A stretch of 64,000 nucleotides of DNA from Arthrobacter rhizophilus (lineage in GTDB: Bacteria > Actinomycetota > Actinomycetes > Actinomycetales > Micrococcaceae): assembly GCF_026241105.1 (NCBI RefSeq), contig NZ_JAPFFT010000008.1, forward strand, positions 1 to 64,000. Reading direction: 5' to 3'. Below the pieces are notes generated by a model. It was not told the origin of the DNA. It made no database searches and worked only from the letters and a program-made list of their open reading frames with translations. Positions 26,823 through 35,364 of the stretch are shown here, piece by piece (positions within the stretch are counted from its first letter, which is position 1; each line of letters begins with the position of its first letter). The position numbers were made by a program, and so were the translations under genes.

Positions 26823-28202
26823 CTACGCCGCGGGCACCAGCAACGCAACGGTCTCCAAGTGGTGAGTGTGCGGATACAGGTCAAAGGCCCGGAGTGCTTC
26901 AAGCCGCCAGCCGCCGTTCCGGAAGTACCCCAGATCACGCGCGAACGAGGCCGGATCACACGACACATAGGCGATTGCCCGCGGTCCGGACTCGATGAGC
27001 TGGCTGACAACAGCTTTGCCCGCACCGGCCCGTGGCGGGTCGATCACCAAGGAGTCGAAGTTGCGGGGGCGTTGCCGCAAGACGCGTTCCACCCGGCCCT
27101 GGACTATCTCGACATGGGGTTCGCCGTGCAGGTTCTTCCGGGCATCCCGGCTGGTGCCGGGCGATCCTTCCACGGACAGTACCGAACCGGTGACCCCCAC
27201 CGCGTCCGCCAGGGGCGCCGTAAATAATCCGGCTCCCGCGTAAAGATCGGCCACGGCCGATCCCGGAAGGAGGTAGCCGCCGTCGCGCAGGAATCCAGTC
27301 ACCGCCCCCACCATGGTGTCCGGAGCGTCTTTATGGATCTGCCAGAAACCCTCCCCTGTGACCCGGTATTCATGACCGGCTGCCGACTCCTGGACCCAGG
27401 TCCTACCGCGCAACTGCAACACTTCGCCGCGGGCCGGGTCGAAGCTCGCCACGGAAACATCGTGCGGGAGCTGCCCCAGGATCCGGTTGAGGCGCCGGGC
27501 GTCGGTCCCCTCCTCCGGGGCGAGGAGGACCAGCGGACGTGATCCGTTGGCAGGTGCCGCAACTTCCACCCGTGAAATACCGTGCAAATCGATGTCCCAT
27601 AGCCGCAAGTCATTGATGCCCGGAAGCGCGAGAGGCATCTCGCGAACCGGAATGACGACGTCGGAGCGGTGGGCGTGCATTCCCAGGCGGCCGCCCGGGG
27701 TGACGGCAAAACTGGCCCGCGTTCGCCAGCCGAGGCCCGTATCGCCGTCGGAAGCCGGATCATGTGCGGCGGCGGGCTCCACCTCGACGTTCAGTTCGAC
27801 GCCGGCGAGCCGCTTCAGTTGTTCGGCGAGGACTTCGGATTTGAGCAGGCGCTGCCGCTCCAGTGTCACGTGGCCGAGTTCGGCACCGCCCACGGGCGGT
27901 CCGCCCTTCCGCCAGGCGGCAAGGGAGTCGGCGAGTGCCCAGAAATGGCGTGTCCGGTCGTCCGACGCCTCCAAGACGTCGACGACGTCGGCACGCCAGA
28001 AACGGGAAGACTCGCCGGAGTCCGTCAGCCGGACCCGGACCTTCTCCCCCGGGATGCCGTGCCGGACGAAGATGACCCTGCCTTCGTGCCGAGCGACAAA
28101 GTGGCCGCCGTGGGCGATGGCGCCGACGTCCACCACAAGTTCCTTGGCAGCTCCGTCATGGGAGGTGGGCGTGCTGGATTCCGTATTGCTGGGGTCGGTC
28201 AT
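26823..28202 (-). CDS. class I SAM-dependent RNA methyltransferase with TRAM domain (TrmA/RumA family)
   Basis: Predicted uracil-5 methyltransferase of tRNA or 23S rRNA, 459 residues. An N-terminal TRAM domain (GAIAHGGHFVARHEGRVIFV, about 20-40) binds RNA. The SAM-binding core has VADLYAGAGLFTAPLADAVG, and VIDPPRAGAGK precedes the catalytic Cys of YVSCDPASFARDLG. The fourth family mark, the late Glu in LETVAL, is present. The ATG overlaps the stop of the upstream permease gene (TGATG); the longer frame inside it is spurious. The equivalent M. tuberculosis gene is Rv2689c, in the same neighbourhood. The iron box and acnA follow. Confidence 0.92.
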   Translation of the reverse strand: MTDPSNTESSTPTSHDGAAKELVVDVGAIAHGGHFVARHEGRVIFVRHGIPGEKVRVRLTDSGESSRFWRADVVDVLEASDDRTRHFWALADSLAAWRKGGPPVGGAELGHVTLERQRLLKSEVLAEQLKRLAGVELNVEVEPAAAHDPASDGDTGLGWRTRASFAVTPGGRLGMHAHRSDVVIPVREMPLALPGINDLRLWDIDLHGISRVEVAAPANGSRPLVLLAPEEGTDARRLNRILGQLPHDVSVASFDPARGEVLQLRGRTWVQESAAGHEYRVTGEGFWQIHKDAPDTMVGAVTGFLRDGGYLLPGSAVADLYAGAGLFTAPLADAVGVTGSVLSVEGSPGTSRDARKNLHGEPHVEIVQGRVERVLRQRPRNFDSLVIDPPRAGAGKAVVSQLIESGPRAIAYVSCDPASFARDLGYFRNGGWRLEALRAFDLYPHTHHLETVALLVPAA

Positions 28203-30175
28203 CAGGTATCCTGCAGTGCCTTTGCTTCTTCGGACGACTTCAATTGCCATGGAACGCTTGCCACCATCACGCCGGGTTCAAAGTGAAGCCGGGCCTTGAT
28301 GCGCAGTGCGGTCTGGTTGTGGACAAGCTGTTCCCACCACTTGCCGACGACATACTCCGGGATGTACACGACGATCAGGTCGCGCGGGGAATCCCGGCGC
28401 ATGTTCTTGACGTAGTCCAGGATGGGCGTGACGGTTTCCCGGTATGGGCTCGCCAACACCGTCAACGGGACCGGGATGTCCAACTTTTCCCAGGCCTCCA
28501 CGGTGTGGGTTGTTTCTTCATGGTCGATGTCGACAATGATGGCGTCCAACCTGGACGGCCGCGATGCCCTTGCATAGGCGAGTGCGCGCAGCACCGGTTT
28601 GCGGACGTGGGACACCAGCAGCACGGCGTGGACCCTGGTGGGCAGCGCACGCGGGGAGGAGTCCTCGTCAACGGCCAGTTCCTTGGCCACGTTGTCATAG
28701 TGGGCCCGGATGCTCCACATGATGAGGAACAGCACGAACATGGCCAGGAGCGCGATCCAGGCTCCCTGTTCGAACTTGGTGATGAGCACGATGGTCAGCA
28801 CCAGCGCCGTCATGCAGAAGCCGAGCATGTTGATGGTGCGGGACTTCAAGATTCTGAGCCGGACAGCTTTGTCCTGGGCAAGTTTGAGTTCCCTGCCCCA
28901 GTGCCGCACCATGCCCAGCTGGCTCATTGTGAAGGAAATAAAGACACCCACGATGTAGAGCTGGATCAGCTTGGTGACGTCGGCGTTGAAGGAAATGATC
29001 AGGACAAGGGCCCCGGCCGCAAGTGCGAGGACGCCGTTGCTGAAGGCGAGCCGGTCTCCGCGTGTGCGCAGCTGGCGGGGCAAGTATCCGTCCTGGGCGA
29101 GGATGGAGCCCAGGACGGGGAATCCGTTGAAGGCCGTGTTGGAAGCGAAGACGAGGATGACGCCCGTGGCCGCGACGACGATGTAGAACGGGATGGACCC
29201 GGCCCCGAAAATGGTCTGTGCAATCTGGCTGATGGCCGGATTCTGGATGTAGTCATCCGGCAGGGGCTTGCCGTCGAGGAGGAATTCCTTGGCCGGGTCC
29301 AGCACGATGTGGACCTTGGTGGCGTTGGCAAGGTAGATGATGCCCGCGAGCATGGCCGAGGCGATGACACCCAGCAAGAGAAGGGTCGTGGCAGCGTTCT
29401 TGCTCTTGGGCTTCTTGAAGTTCGGCACACCGTTGCTGATGGCCTCCACACCGGTCAGGGCGGCTGCCCCTGAGGAGAAGGCCCGAAGGAGCAGGAACGC
29501 CCCGGCCAATCCGACCAGTCCTTGGTCGAATCCCTCTTGCGGGACGATCGCAAAAGCGGCCGACGGCGCTTCGCCCAGGTGGCCTGTGACCGCCTGGAAG
29601 ATGCCTACGGCCGTCATGCCCAGGATGGAGAACATGAAGATGTAGGTGGGAACCGCAAAAACACTCCCGGCCTCCTTGATGCCGCGAAGGTTCACCAAGG
29701 CCAAGATCACGACGCCGACTGTGGCGATGAGTGCCTGCTGCCCATGCAAGGAGGGGATCGCGGTGGTCAGGTACGCGGCCGCGGACGACATCGACACGGC
29801 AACCGTGAGGACATAGTCAACCAACAAAGCGGCCGCGACGGTCAGGCCCGCGAACTTGCCGAGGTTAACGTTGGCGATTTCGTAGTCGCCACCGCCGGAA
29901 GGATATGCGTGGACGTTTTGCCGGTATGAGGCAACAACCGTGAGCAAGACCACCATGACTGCGAGTCCAACCAGCGGCGAAATGGCCACGGCACTCACGC
30001 CCGCCAGAGCCAGCGTCAGCAGGATTTCGTCGGGGGCATACGCCACAGAGGACAGGGCGTCCGAGGCGAAAATCGGCAGCGCAATGCGCTTGGGAAGCAG
30101 GGTGTGGGCCAGACGATCGTTCCGGAACGGCCGCCCCACCAACACCCGCTTCGCGGCGTTGAGAATTGTCAGCAC
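28202..30175 (-). CDS. KimA-like APC-superfamily K+ importer
   Basis: A 657-residue membrane transporter. The opening KRVLVGRPFRNDRLAHTLLP followed by PIFASDALSSVAYAPDEIL closely resembles the Bacillus KimA (YdaO) N-terminus, a high-affinity proton-coupled K+ importer regulated by c-di-AMP. About twelve hydrophobic helices occupy residues 30-470, and a soluble C-terminal domain (about 500-657, containing VHAVLLVSHVRKPVLRALAY) follows, as in KimA. The GTG start has TAGCTT exactly 6 bases upstream and no ribosome site. It is divergent from ceoB/ceoC, K+-channel regulators, and overlaps the start of the methyltransferase gene. K+ as substrate is a family and context inference; amino acids are the alternative. 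Confidence 0.78.
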   Translation of the reverse strand: MLTILNAAKRVLVGRPFRNDRLAHTLLPKRIALPIFASDALSSVAYAPDEILLTLALAGVSAVAISPLVGLAVMVVLLTVVASYRQNVHAYPSGGGDYEIANVNLGKFAGLTVAAALLVDYVLTVAVSMSSAAAYLTTAIPSLHGQQALIATVGVVILALVNLRGIKEAGSVFAVPTYIFMFSILGMTAVGIFQAVTGHLGEAPSAAFAIVPQEGFDQGLVGLAGAFLLLRAFSSGAAALTGVEAISNGVPNFKKPKSKNAATTLLLLGVIASAMLAGIIYLANATKVHIVLDPAKEFLLDGKPLPDDYIQNPAISQIAQTIFGAGSIPFYIVVAATGVILVFASNTAFNGFPVLGSILAQDGYLPRQLRTRGDRLAFSNGVLALAAGALVLIISFNADVTKLIQLYIVGVFISFTMSQLGMVRHWGRELKLAQDKAVRLRILKSRTINMLGFCMTALVLTIVLITKFEQGAWIALLAMFVLFLIMWSIRAHYDNVAKELAVDEDSSPRALPTRVHAVLLVSHVRKPVLRALAYARASRPSRLDAIIVDIDHEETTHTVEAWEKLDIPVPLTVLASPYRETVTPILDYVKNMRRDSPRDLIVVYIPEYVVGKWWEQLVHNQTALRIKARLHFEPGVMVASVPWQLKSSEEAKALQDT

Positions 30176-30285
30176 TCCGCAAAGCTACTCTGAATCCAAC
30201 GCGATGTCATGACGGCGGACTGGCTTCCGCGACTTGCCCCGGTAGAGTCTTACCGAGCGGCATGCATAAGAGTGAAGGAGAAACC

Positions 30286-30960
30286 GTGGCTCACTTTGTG
30301 ATCATGGGTTGCGGACGAGTGGGCGCAACGTTGGCGCACACCTTGGAAGACGCTGGCCATTCAGTGGCAATCATCGACCAGGACGATCGTGCTTTCCGTC
30401 GCCTGCGCAGTGGATTCACCGGCAGGAAAGTCACCGGCGTCGGCTTTGACCGGGACACGCTGAAGCAGGCGGGTTGCGAAGAAGCGTATGCTTTCGCCGC
30501 CGTTTCCAGCGGTGACAATTCCAACATCCTCGCCACCCGGGTAGCCCGTGAAACTTTCCATGTTTCACACGTGGTTGCCCGCATCTACGATCCCGGCCGC
30601 GCCGAAATCTACCAGCGCCTGGGCATCCCCACGGTTGCCGCGGTGCGCTGGAGCGCGGACCAGGTCCTGCGCCGTATCCTGCCCGAACAACACCTGGCTG
30701 GCGATTACCGCGAGCCTTCCGGCCGACTGGTCTTGTCTGAAGTTGACCTGAACGAAGGCTGGATCGGGCACCCATTGACTGCCATCGAAGCAGCTTCCGG
30801 GATCCGCATCGCTTTCCTTACCCGCTTCGGAGAGGGCGTCCTGCCCCAGGCCGGAACGGCGTACCAGGAAGGTGACACTGTGCACGCCATGTTGAGTCTG
30901 GACCGCAGCGCCGAGGTGGCACGCGTCCTCGCCAGCGCACCCGCCAAGGAGTCTGAGTGA
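30286..30960 (+). CDS. ceoB: TrkA-family K+ uptake regulator CeoB
   Basis: Cytoplasmic regulatory subunit for potassium transport, 224 residues. The Rossmann motif VIMGCGRVGATLAHTLEDAG (about 5-24) and acidic end IIDQDD define the RCK_N/TrkA-N domain; the RCK_C/TrkA-C domain covers about 135-215. GTG at 30286 is preceded by GAAGGAG at 30274-30280, which rules out the longer frame. It overlaps ceoC by 4 bp and is divergent from the KimA-like gene, the layout known from M. tuberculosis Rv2690c-Rv2691-Rv2692. Confidence 0.92.
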   Translation: MAHFVIMGCGRVGATLAHTLEDAGHSVAIIDQDDRAFRRLRSGFTGRKVTGVGFDRDTLKQAGCEEAYAFAAVSSGDNSNILATRVARETFHVSHVVARIYDPGRAEIYQRLGIPTVAAVRWSADQVLRRILPEQHLAGDYREPSGRLVLSEVDLNEGWIGHPLTAIEAASGIRIAFLTRFGEGVLPQAGTAYQEGDTVHAMLSLDRSAEVARVLASAPAKESE

Positions 30961-31688
30961 AAGTCGTTATTGTCGGCGCGGGCAGCGTCGGTTCATCCAT
31001 CGCGCGCGAATTGCTCGCCCACAACCACGAGATCATGCTGATCGACCTCAAGCCTGAGGTGATCGGGCGGAGTGGCCTCCGCGGGGCGCGTTGGCTGGTG
31101 GGGGATGCTTGCGAATTGAGCACGCTCCAGGAAGCGAAACTGGAAGGGGCCGACGTCGTCGTGTCCGCGACCGGTGACGACAAGGTCAACCTTGTGGTGT
31201 CCTTGCTGGCCAAGACCGAGTTCGGTGTGGGCCGTACGGTGGGCCGCGTGAACAACCCCAAGAACGACTGGATGTTCAACGATTCCTGGGGAGTCGACGT
31301 CGCGGTCAACACCCCGCAGCTCATGACGGCGCTCGTGGAAGAAGCAGTGGAAATCGGTGACCTCGTCCGGCTGCTGACCTTGCAGACGGGTGTGTCTTCG
31401 CTCGTGGAGTTCACGGTCCCGCACGATTCGCACATCATGGGCAGCACCGTGGGCGGCATTGAATGGCCCGAAGACGCCACCCTTGTGGCGATCCTCCGCG
31501 ATCACGCGCCCATCACGCCCAGCCGCGATGACGTGATCGACGGCGGCGACGAGCTGTTCTTCGTCACGACCATTGCGGCCGAGGACGGGCTCAGGGCCCT
31601 GCTGTCCCCGTCCGCGGCCGACCACGGATCAGTTGGGGTCGAGGAAGAGTTTTCGGATCAGTCCGACGACGACGGCTTCGACGGCTGA
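30957..31688 (+). CDS. ceoC: TrkA-family K+ uptake regulator CeoC
   Basis: Second RCK/TrkA-type subunit, 243 residues. VIVGAGSVGSSIARELLAHN is the nucleotide-binding loop, followed by LIDLKPE. TrkA-C fills about 140-215, and a very acidic tail (GVEEEFSDQSDDD) ends the protein. GTG start, overlapping the ceoB stop (GAGTGA). It runs 31 bp into the opposite-strand DUF3159 gene. CeoB and CeoC probably form a hetero-oligomer gating one transporter, plausibly the KimA-like protein. Confidence 0.92.
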   Translation: MKVVIVGAGSVGSSIARELLAHNHEIMLIDLKPEVIGRSGLRGARWLVGDACELSTLQEAKLEGADVVVSATGDDKVNLVVSLLAKTEFGVGRTVGRVNNPKNDWMFNDSWGVDVAVNTPQLMTALVEEAVEIGDLVRLLTLQTGVSSLVEFTVPHDSHIMGSTVGGIEWPEDATLVAILRDHAPITPSRDDVIDGGDELFFVTTIAAEDGLRALLSPSAADHGSVGVEEEFSDQSDDDGFDG

Positions 31689-32449
31689 GGATCCTTGTTC
31701 GGCTTCTGACCTGGCGCCGGCCGGGTCAGGAGCCAGGCAATCCAGAGGCCAAGGATATACAGCGGAGCGCCCATGATCAGCCTCATGGTAGCGAGCGCGG
31801 CCAGTCCGGGCTCGCCCATGAAGTACAGGGGAACCTGGACCACAAGCCGTAGCGCCAGGACAGCGATGACCACCCAGGTGCCGATGGTGTAGGCCCGCAA
31901 GCGCTCCGGCTTCTTCCGCCAATCGAAGCCTTCGTTGCGGACAAAACCGAAGAGCAGGCCGGCAATGGGCCATTTGAGGACAATGGACAGCACCATTCCC
32001 ACGATGTAGGCGATGTTCGTGTAGAAGCCCAGGACGTAGAAGTCCTCGGCCTTGCCTGTGGAGTTGGCGAGCCAAGCCGAAATTGCGACACCCGCGATCC
32101 CGGCAAGCGCCTGGGTCAACGGACGCCGCTGGACAAGCCGCACCACGGTAAAGACAGCCGCCGCCGCGAGGGATGCAATCAGGGACGCTGGAAGGTCGCG
32201 GGTGACCATGAAGGCGATCAGGAACACGAGGCCCGGCACGATGCTCTCGGCTATCCCTTGAATACCCCCGGCCGACTTGAGGATATCCACGTGCCCGTGG
32301 CTGTTCCGTTGGAGTCCGGCCTTTTCTGCGTAGCCCGCGGCGATGTCCGCAATACTTGGCCCCGGCGTCTCCTGACGGGACCCCTCTGCCTGGCCGGGCT
32401 TTTCCTGCGCTGGTTTCTCGTGGGGACCGGGTCCGTTGGCGACGGTCAT
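31658..32449 (-). CDS. DUF3159 family membrane protein
   Basis: A 263-residue integral membrane protein of an actinobacterial family of unknown function (Rv2693c position). A charged, Pro- and Gly-rich N-terminus (1-50) precedes about six hydrophobic segments from residue 70 onward, and a short C-terminal tail rich in Pro, Lys and Ser follows. DILKSAGGIQGIAESIVPGL near 55-74 is the usual family start of the membrane part. AGGAG lies 8 bases before the ATG. It overlaps the OB-fold gene start by 4 bp and converges on ceoC. Confidence 0.85.
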   Translation of the reverse strand: MTVANGPGPHEKPAQEKPGQAEGSRQETPGPSIADIAAGYAEKAGLQRNSHGHVDILKSAGGIQGIAESIVPGLVFLIAFMVTRDLPASLIASLAAAAVFTVVRLVQRRPLTQALAGIAGVAISAWLANSTGKAEDFYVLGFYTNIAYIVGMVLSIVLKWPIAGLLFGFVRNEGFDWRKKPERLRAYTIGTWVVIAVLALRLVVQVPLYFMGEPGLAALATMRLIMGAPLYILGLWIAWLLTRPAPGQKPNKDPQPSKPSSSD

Positions 32450-32799
32450 TGGTACTCCTGCCGGGAGAGGATTTCATAGCGCGGATTGAACATGGTGGGC
32501 AGCCCGTCCCGCAGCATGACCATTCCTTCCAGGCGAAGGACAGTCCCGGGTTCGATGCCGGGGACCTTACGGCGACCCAGCCAGATGACGCGCAAGCGGG
32601 CCAATGGACCGGTTTCTCCCCTGTGCGCGATCCGGTCGACGACGATTGCCGAGAAGTGTGCTTGCTCGTTGGCGGGTTGGTAGGTTACCGACTCGATAAA
32701 ACCTGTGCAGTTGACCCTGCCGCGCAAAGGGAGCTCAGTCAGGGACAAGGATGCCCGGCTGCCATGGGCGGCAGCGGCGCGGGGCGCTTTATCAGCCAA
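32446..32799 (-). CDS. OB-fold nucleic-acid-binding protein
   Basis: A 117-residue OB-fold protein (Rv2694c position), with the beta-barrel strands VNCTGFIESVTYQPANE, HFSAIVVDRI, LARLRVIWLGRRKVPGIEPG and VLRLEGMVMLRDGLPTMFNP visible. It probably binds single-stranded nucleic acid; no partner is known to me. It overlaps the DUF3710 gene by 8 bp and the DUF3159 gene by 4 bp, so the three are translated from one message. Confidence 0.85.
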   Translation of the reverse strand: MADKAPRAAAAHGSRASLSLTELPLRGRVNCTGFIESVTYQPANEQAHFSAIVVDRIAHRGETGPLARLRVIWLGRRKVPGIEPGTVLRLEGMVMLRDGLPTMFNPRYEILSRQEYQ

Positions 32800-33541
32800 T
32801 CTGGGTGATCTCCGGGCCGCGTTCGGGTTGCTGAAGTTCCGGTGTTTCCTGCGGAGCGCCGTGGTGTCCGGGGGCTGCGGCGTCCTTGGGCAGCCTCAAC
32901 TGGAGCAGTTCACGGGGCGGCATGGGGCTGTCTCCGCGAATGACCACGACCTTGCGGAAGAGATTCTCCAGGCCTTCGGCGGCATGCCTGTCCAAGGCGG
33001 CCTGGCCCCCGATGACCCCGCGGAGGAACCAGCGCGGCCCATCCACGCCCATGAACCTGGCCGCTCTGAAACCACGCCCGCCGTCGGCGGATTCCGTAGG
33101 AAGCTTGGCGATGAGTTCGGTGCCGAAGGTGCCGTGGATCTCCTCGACTTCGCCTCCCTGGCTGGACACCGACTGGCCGATCTGTTCGCGGATCTCGTCC
33201 CAAAGTCCTTCGGAACGGGGAGCAGCGAAAGCTTGGAGTTGAAGGCTCGAGCCGTCCAGGTCCATGGTGACAGCCACAACCCGCTGGGTCGCTTCTTCCA
33301 CCTCGAGACGCAGTTGAAGGCCCTCAGAAGGCTCGATGAGCAATGCGCCAAGGTCCACGTAGCCCTCTTGGCTATCGATTTCGCTGGCATCGAATGGCCC
33401 CTTGGACAGCCGGAAGTCGCCCTTGGCGATTCCACTGGCTACCGTTCCGGCATCCTGCCGCGACGTCGCGGCTTTAGCCTGCTCGGTATTCTTGTCTTCC
33501 GGCTGCTCGGCCTTGGACTTCTTTCCGCGCCCAAAAAGCAT
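32792..33541 (-). CDS. DUF3710 domain-containing protein
   Basis: A 249-residue soluble protein of an actinobacterial family (Rv2696c position). A basic N-terminus (MLFGRGKKSKAE) leads to a variable linker rich in Gln, Ala and Thr up to about 40. The core holds FDASEIDSQEGYVDLGALLI, DGSSLQLQAFAAPRSEGLWD, MGVDGPRWFLRGVIGGQAA and VVVIRGDSPMPPRELLQLRL. Function unknown. AAGGAG is 9 bases before the ATG. First gene of a three-gene operon. Confidence 0.88.
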   Translation of the reverse strand: MLFGRGKKSKAEQPEDKNTEQAKAATSRQDAGTVASGIAKGDFRLSKGPFDASEIDSQEGYVDLGALLIEPSEGLQLRLEVEEATQRVVAVTMDLDGSSLQLQAFAAPRSEGLWDEIREQIGQSVSSQGGEVEEIHGTFGTELIAKLPTESADGGRGFRAARFMGVDGPRWFLRGVIGGQAALDRHAAEGLENLFRKVVVIRGDSPMPPRELLQLRLPKDAAAPGHHGAPQETPELQQPERGPEITQIG

Positions 33542-33652
33542 CGGGTTGTCTCCTTAGTAGTGGTCTATCCCCCAGTAAACCGCAGACTGCCCGTCAACTC
33601 GCGGGCAGCGTCGCAATCAGCTCCGTATGGCGTCGATTGCCGAGGGTTGTTG

Positions 33653-34165
33653 CTAGCTCACGGCCGGCGCGAAGCCTCCGGTCGATCCAAAACCGCCGGT
33701 GCCCCGTGCGGTGTCGGACAATTCCTCCACCGCCACGAACTGCGCATATTCGACGCGCTGGATCACCATTTGGGCAATTCTATCGCCGCGCCTGAGCTCG
33801 ATTGCCTGGTTTTGGTCCGTATTCAAAAGCGTCACGGAAATTTCACCTCGGTAGCCGGCATCGACCGTGCCCGGGGCGTTGACCACGGTGAGTCCGTGCT
33901 TGGTGGCCAGCCCGGACCTCGGGTGAATCAATGCGACAAAGCCGTTTGGCAGCGCGATTGAGACCCCTGTAGGAACGAGCTTCCGCTCCCCCGGGGCGAG
34001 GGATACGTCCACGCGGGCCCGCAAGTCGGCACCGGCGTCCCCAGGATGGGCGTACGACGGCGCTTCCAGGCCGTCGTCGAGCATTTTCAGTTGGATCTGA
34101 AGGGTCGGCGCGCCATATTCGGCGGAGATGTCTGCGGGGCTGGCAACTGCTGTCTCATGGCTCAC
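33653..34165 (-). CDS. dut: dUTP diphosphatase
   Basis: Hydrolyses dUTP to dUMP, keeping uracil out of DNA and supplying thymidylate synthesis; trimeric, 170 residues. Motifs I-V are visible: [52 protein letters not shown] and [13 protein letters not shown] start at 34165 gives the family length; TAGAAT lies 8 bases before it with no ribosome site. The gene is divergent from DUF3093 with 111 bp between. Confidence 0.95.
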   Translation of the reverse strand: MSHETAVASPADISAEYGAPTLQIQLKMLDDGLEAPSYAHPGDAGADLRARVDVSLAPGERKLVPTGVSIALPNGFVALIHPRSGLATKHGLTVVNAPGTVDAGYRGEISVTLLNTDQNQAIELRRGDRIAQMVIQRVEYAQFVAVEELSDTARGTGGFGSTGGFAPAVS

Positions 34166-34276
34166 AGTCAGATATTCTATCGTCCGCGGATGCTGCCGTG
34201 GTTGCTGGCGCAAGCGACCGCCACGGCAATTGCTGTGCGTCAGTTCCTGGGGTCGCTGTCCCGATAAGCTGGTTGC

Positions 34277-34762
34277 ATGCCTGAATCGACTGCATCCGTA
34301 CCCACGCCGAACCACTCCTCAAGTGGAACGGGCGTCCTGTATGCGGAAAAACTCTGGCCATCTCCTTGGATCTGGATTGTTGTGGTCGGCTTGTCTGCCG
34401 CCGGCATCCTGATGTTTGCGCCGATCAGCATCACCGCCGGCATCATCGCCGCGCTGGTTCTCTTCGCGATCATGACCACCATGCTGCTGTTGTCCACTCC
34501 GGCGATTGTGGTGGACCGGGATACCGTCCAGGTGGGCCGCGCCAGCATTCAGCGCGAATTCGTCGGCGCCGTCACGGCCTTCCGTAAGGAGGAAGCCACG
34601 GCAGAGCGTGGAATCCGGCTTAATGGCCTGGCGTTCATGTGCCTGCGCGGCTGGATCGATCCCGTGGTGCGCATTGAAATCACCGACCCTGCGGACCGTA
34701 CCCCGTACTGGCTGACGTCCACCCGCCGCCCTGAAGAACTGCTGGCGGCCCTGTCCAAGTAG
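34277..34762 (+). CDS. DUF3093 family membrane protein
   Basis: A 161-residue actinobacterial protein of unknown function (Rv2698 position). Residues 30-75 contain two hydrophobic helices ([20 protein letters not shown] and [17 protein letters not shown]), followed by a soluble C-terminal domain ending [26 protein letters not shown] at 34265-34270 sits exactly 6 bases before the ATG without a ribosome site. Divergent from dut. Confidence 0.88.
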   Translation: MPESTASVPTPNHSSSGTGVLYAEKLWPSPWIWIVVVGLSAAGILMFAPISITAGIIAALVLFAIMTTMLLLSTPAIVVDRDTVQVGRASIQREFVGAVTAFRKEEATAERGIRLNGLAFMCLRGWIDPVVRIEITDPADRTPYWLTSTRRPEELLAALSK

Positions 34763-34782
34763 GCTGGTCCGTTCCCCCAGGG

Positions 34783-35079
34783 TCAGCTCTCGCACTCCTT
34801 GCAGTAAAGATGCCCGTCTCTCTCCAGTGCAATCTGGGAGCGGTGCTTGACCAGGAAGCAGTTGAAACAGGTGAATTCGTCCGCCTGCGGAGGCAGCACA
34901 CGGACCAGCAGCTCTTCGCCGGACAAGTCCGCCCCGGGGAGCTCGTAGGCGTCGGCCAGCTCAGTCTCGTCGATGTCAACCGCCGATGACTGCTTCTCGG
35001 TGCGATGCGACTTGAGTTCCTCGATCGAGTCCTCGGTATCTTCTTCTGTCTTCCGAGGGGCATCGTAGTCCGTTGCCAT
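34783..35079 (-). CDS. DUF4193 small zinc-ribbon protein
   Basis: A 98-residue actinobacterial protein (Rv2699c position). A long acidic, helical N-terminus (1-55) precedes a treble-clef-like zinc ribbon with CFNC and CKEC as the metal pairs (about 71-74 and 94-97). Highly expressed in related organisms, but its function is not established. GAAGGG precedes the ATG. Converges on DUF3093. Confidence 0.9.
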   Translation of the reverse strand: MATDYDAPRKTEEDTEDSIEELKSHRTEKQSSAVDIDETELADAYELPGADLSGEELLVRVLPPQADEFTCFNCFLVKHRSQIALERDGHLYCKECES

Positions 35080-35364
35080 GGTCCCTTCTTCGTTCTCCCT
35101 TGTGCTTCACGCAGGGCTCGCGGTCCTGTCAACCGGAACCTGCTCCGGTCTAAGAATGTAACGCAGCAGGCCGCATTTTTGTGCCCGATATCGGGCAGAT
35201 TGTCCTCCCAGCCGCACCAAATGTCCATAGCCCCGTGGTGACGGTTGCGTGGGGAAATTCCCGGAAAATCGCGGAATATCGCGGCGCGCCCTTTGTCCTA
35301 GTAGGAAAAGGCTGCACCGGGTGGCAGAGTTTCGAATGTCAGATAGGCCATGGTGGAGGATTTT

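Noticed and set aside
30176-30285. c-di-AMP (ydaO-type) riboswitch in front of the KimA-like gene
   Set aside because: The gap is only about 110 bp, shared by two divergent genes, and the permease appears to start leaderless; no riboswitch fold was recognised.
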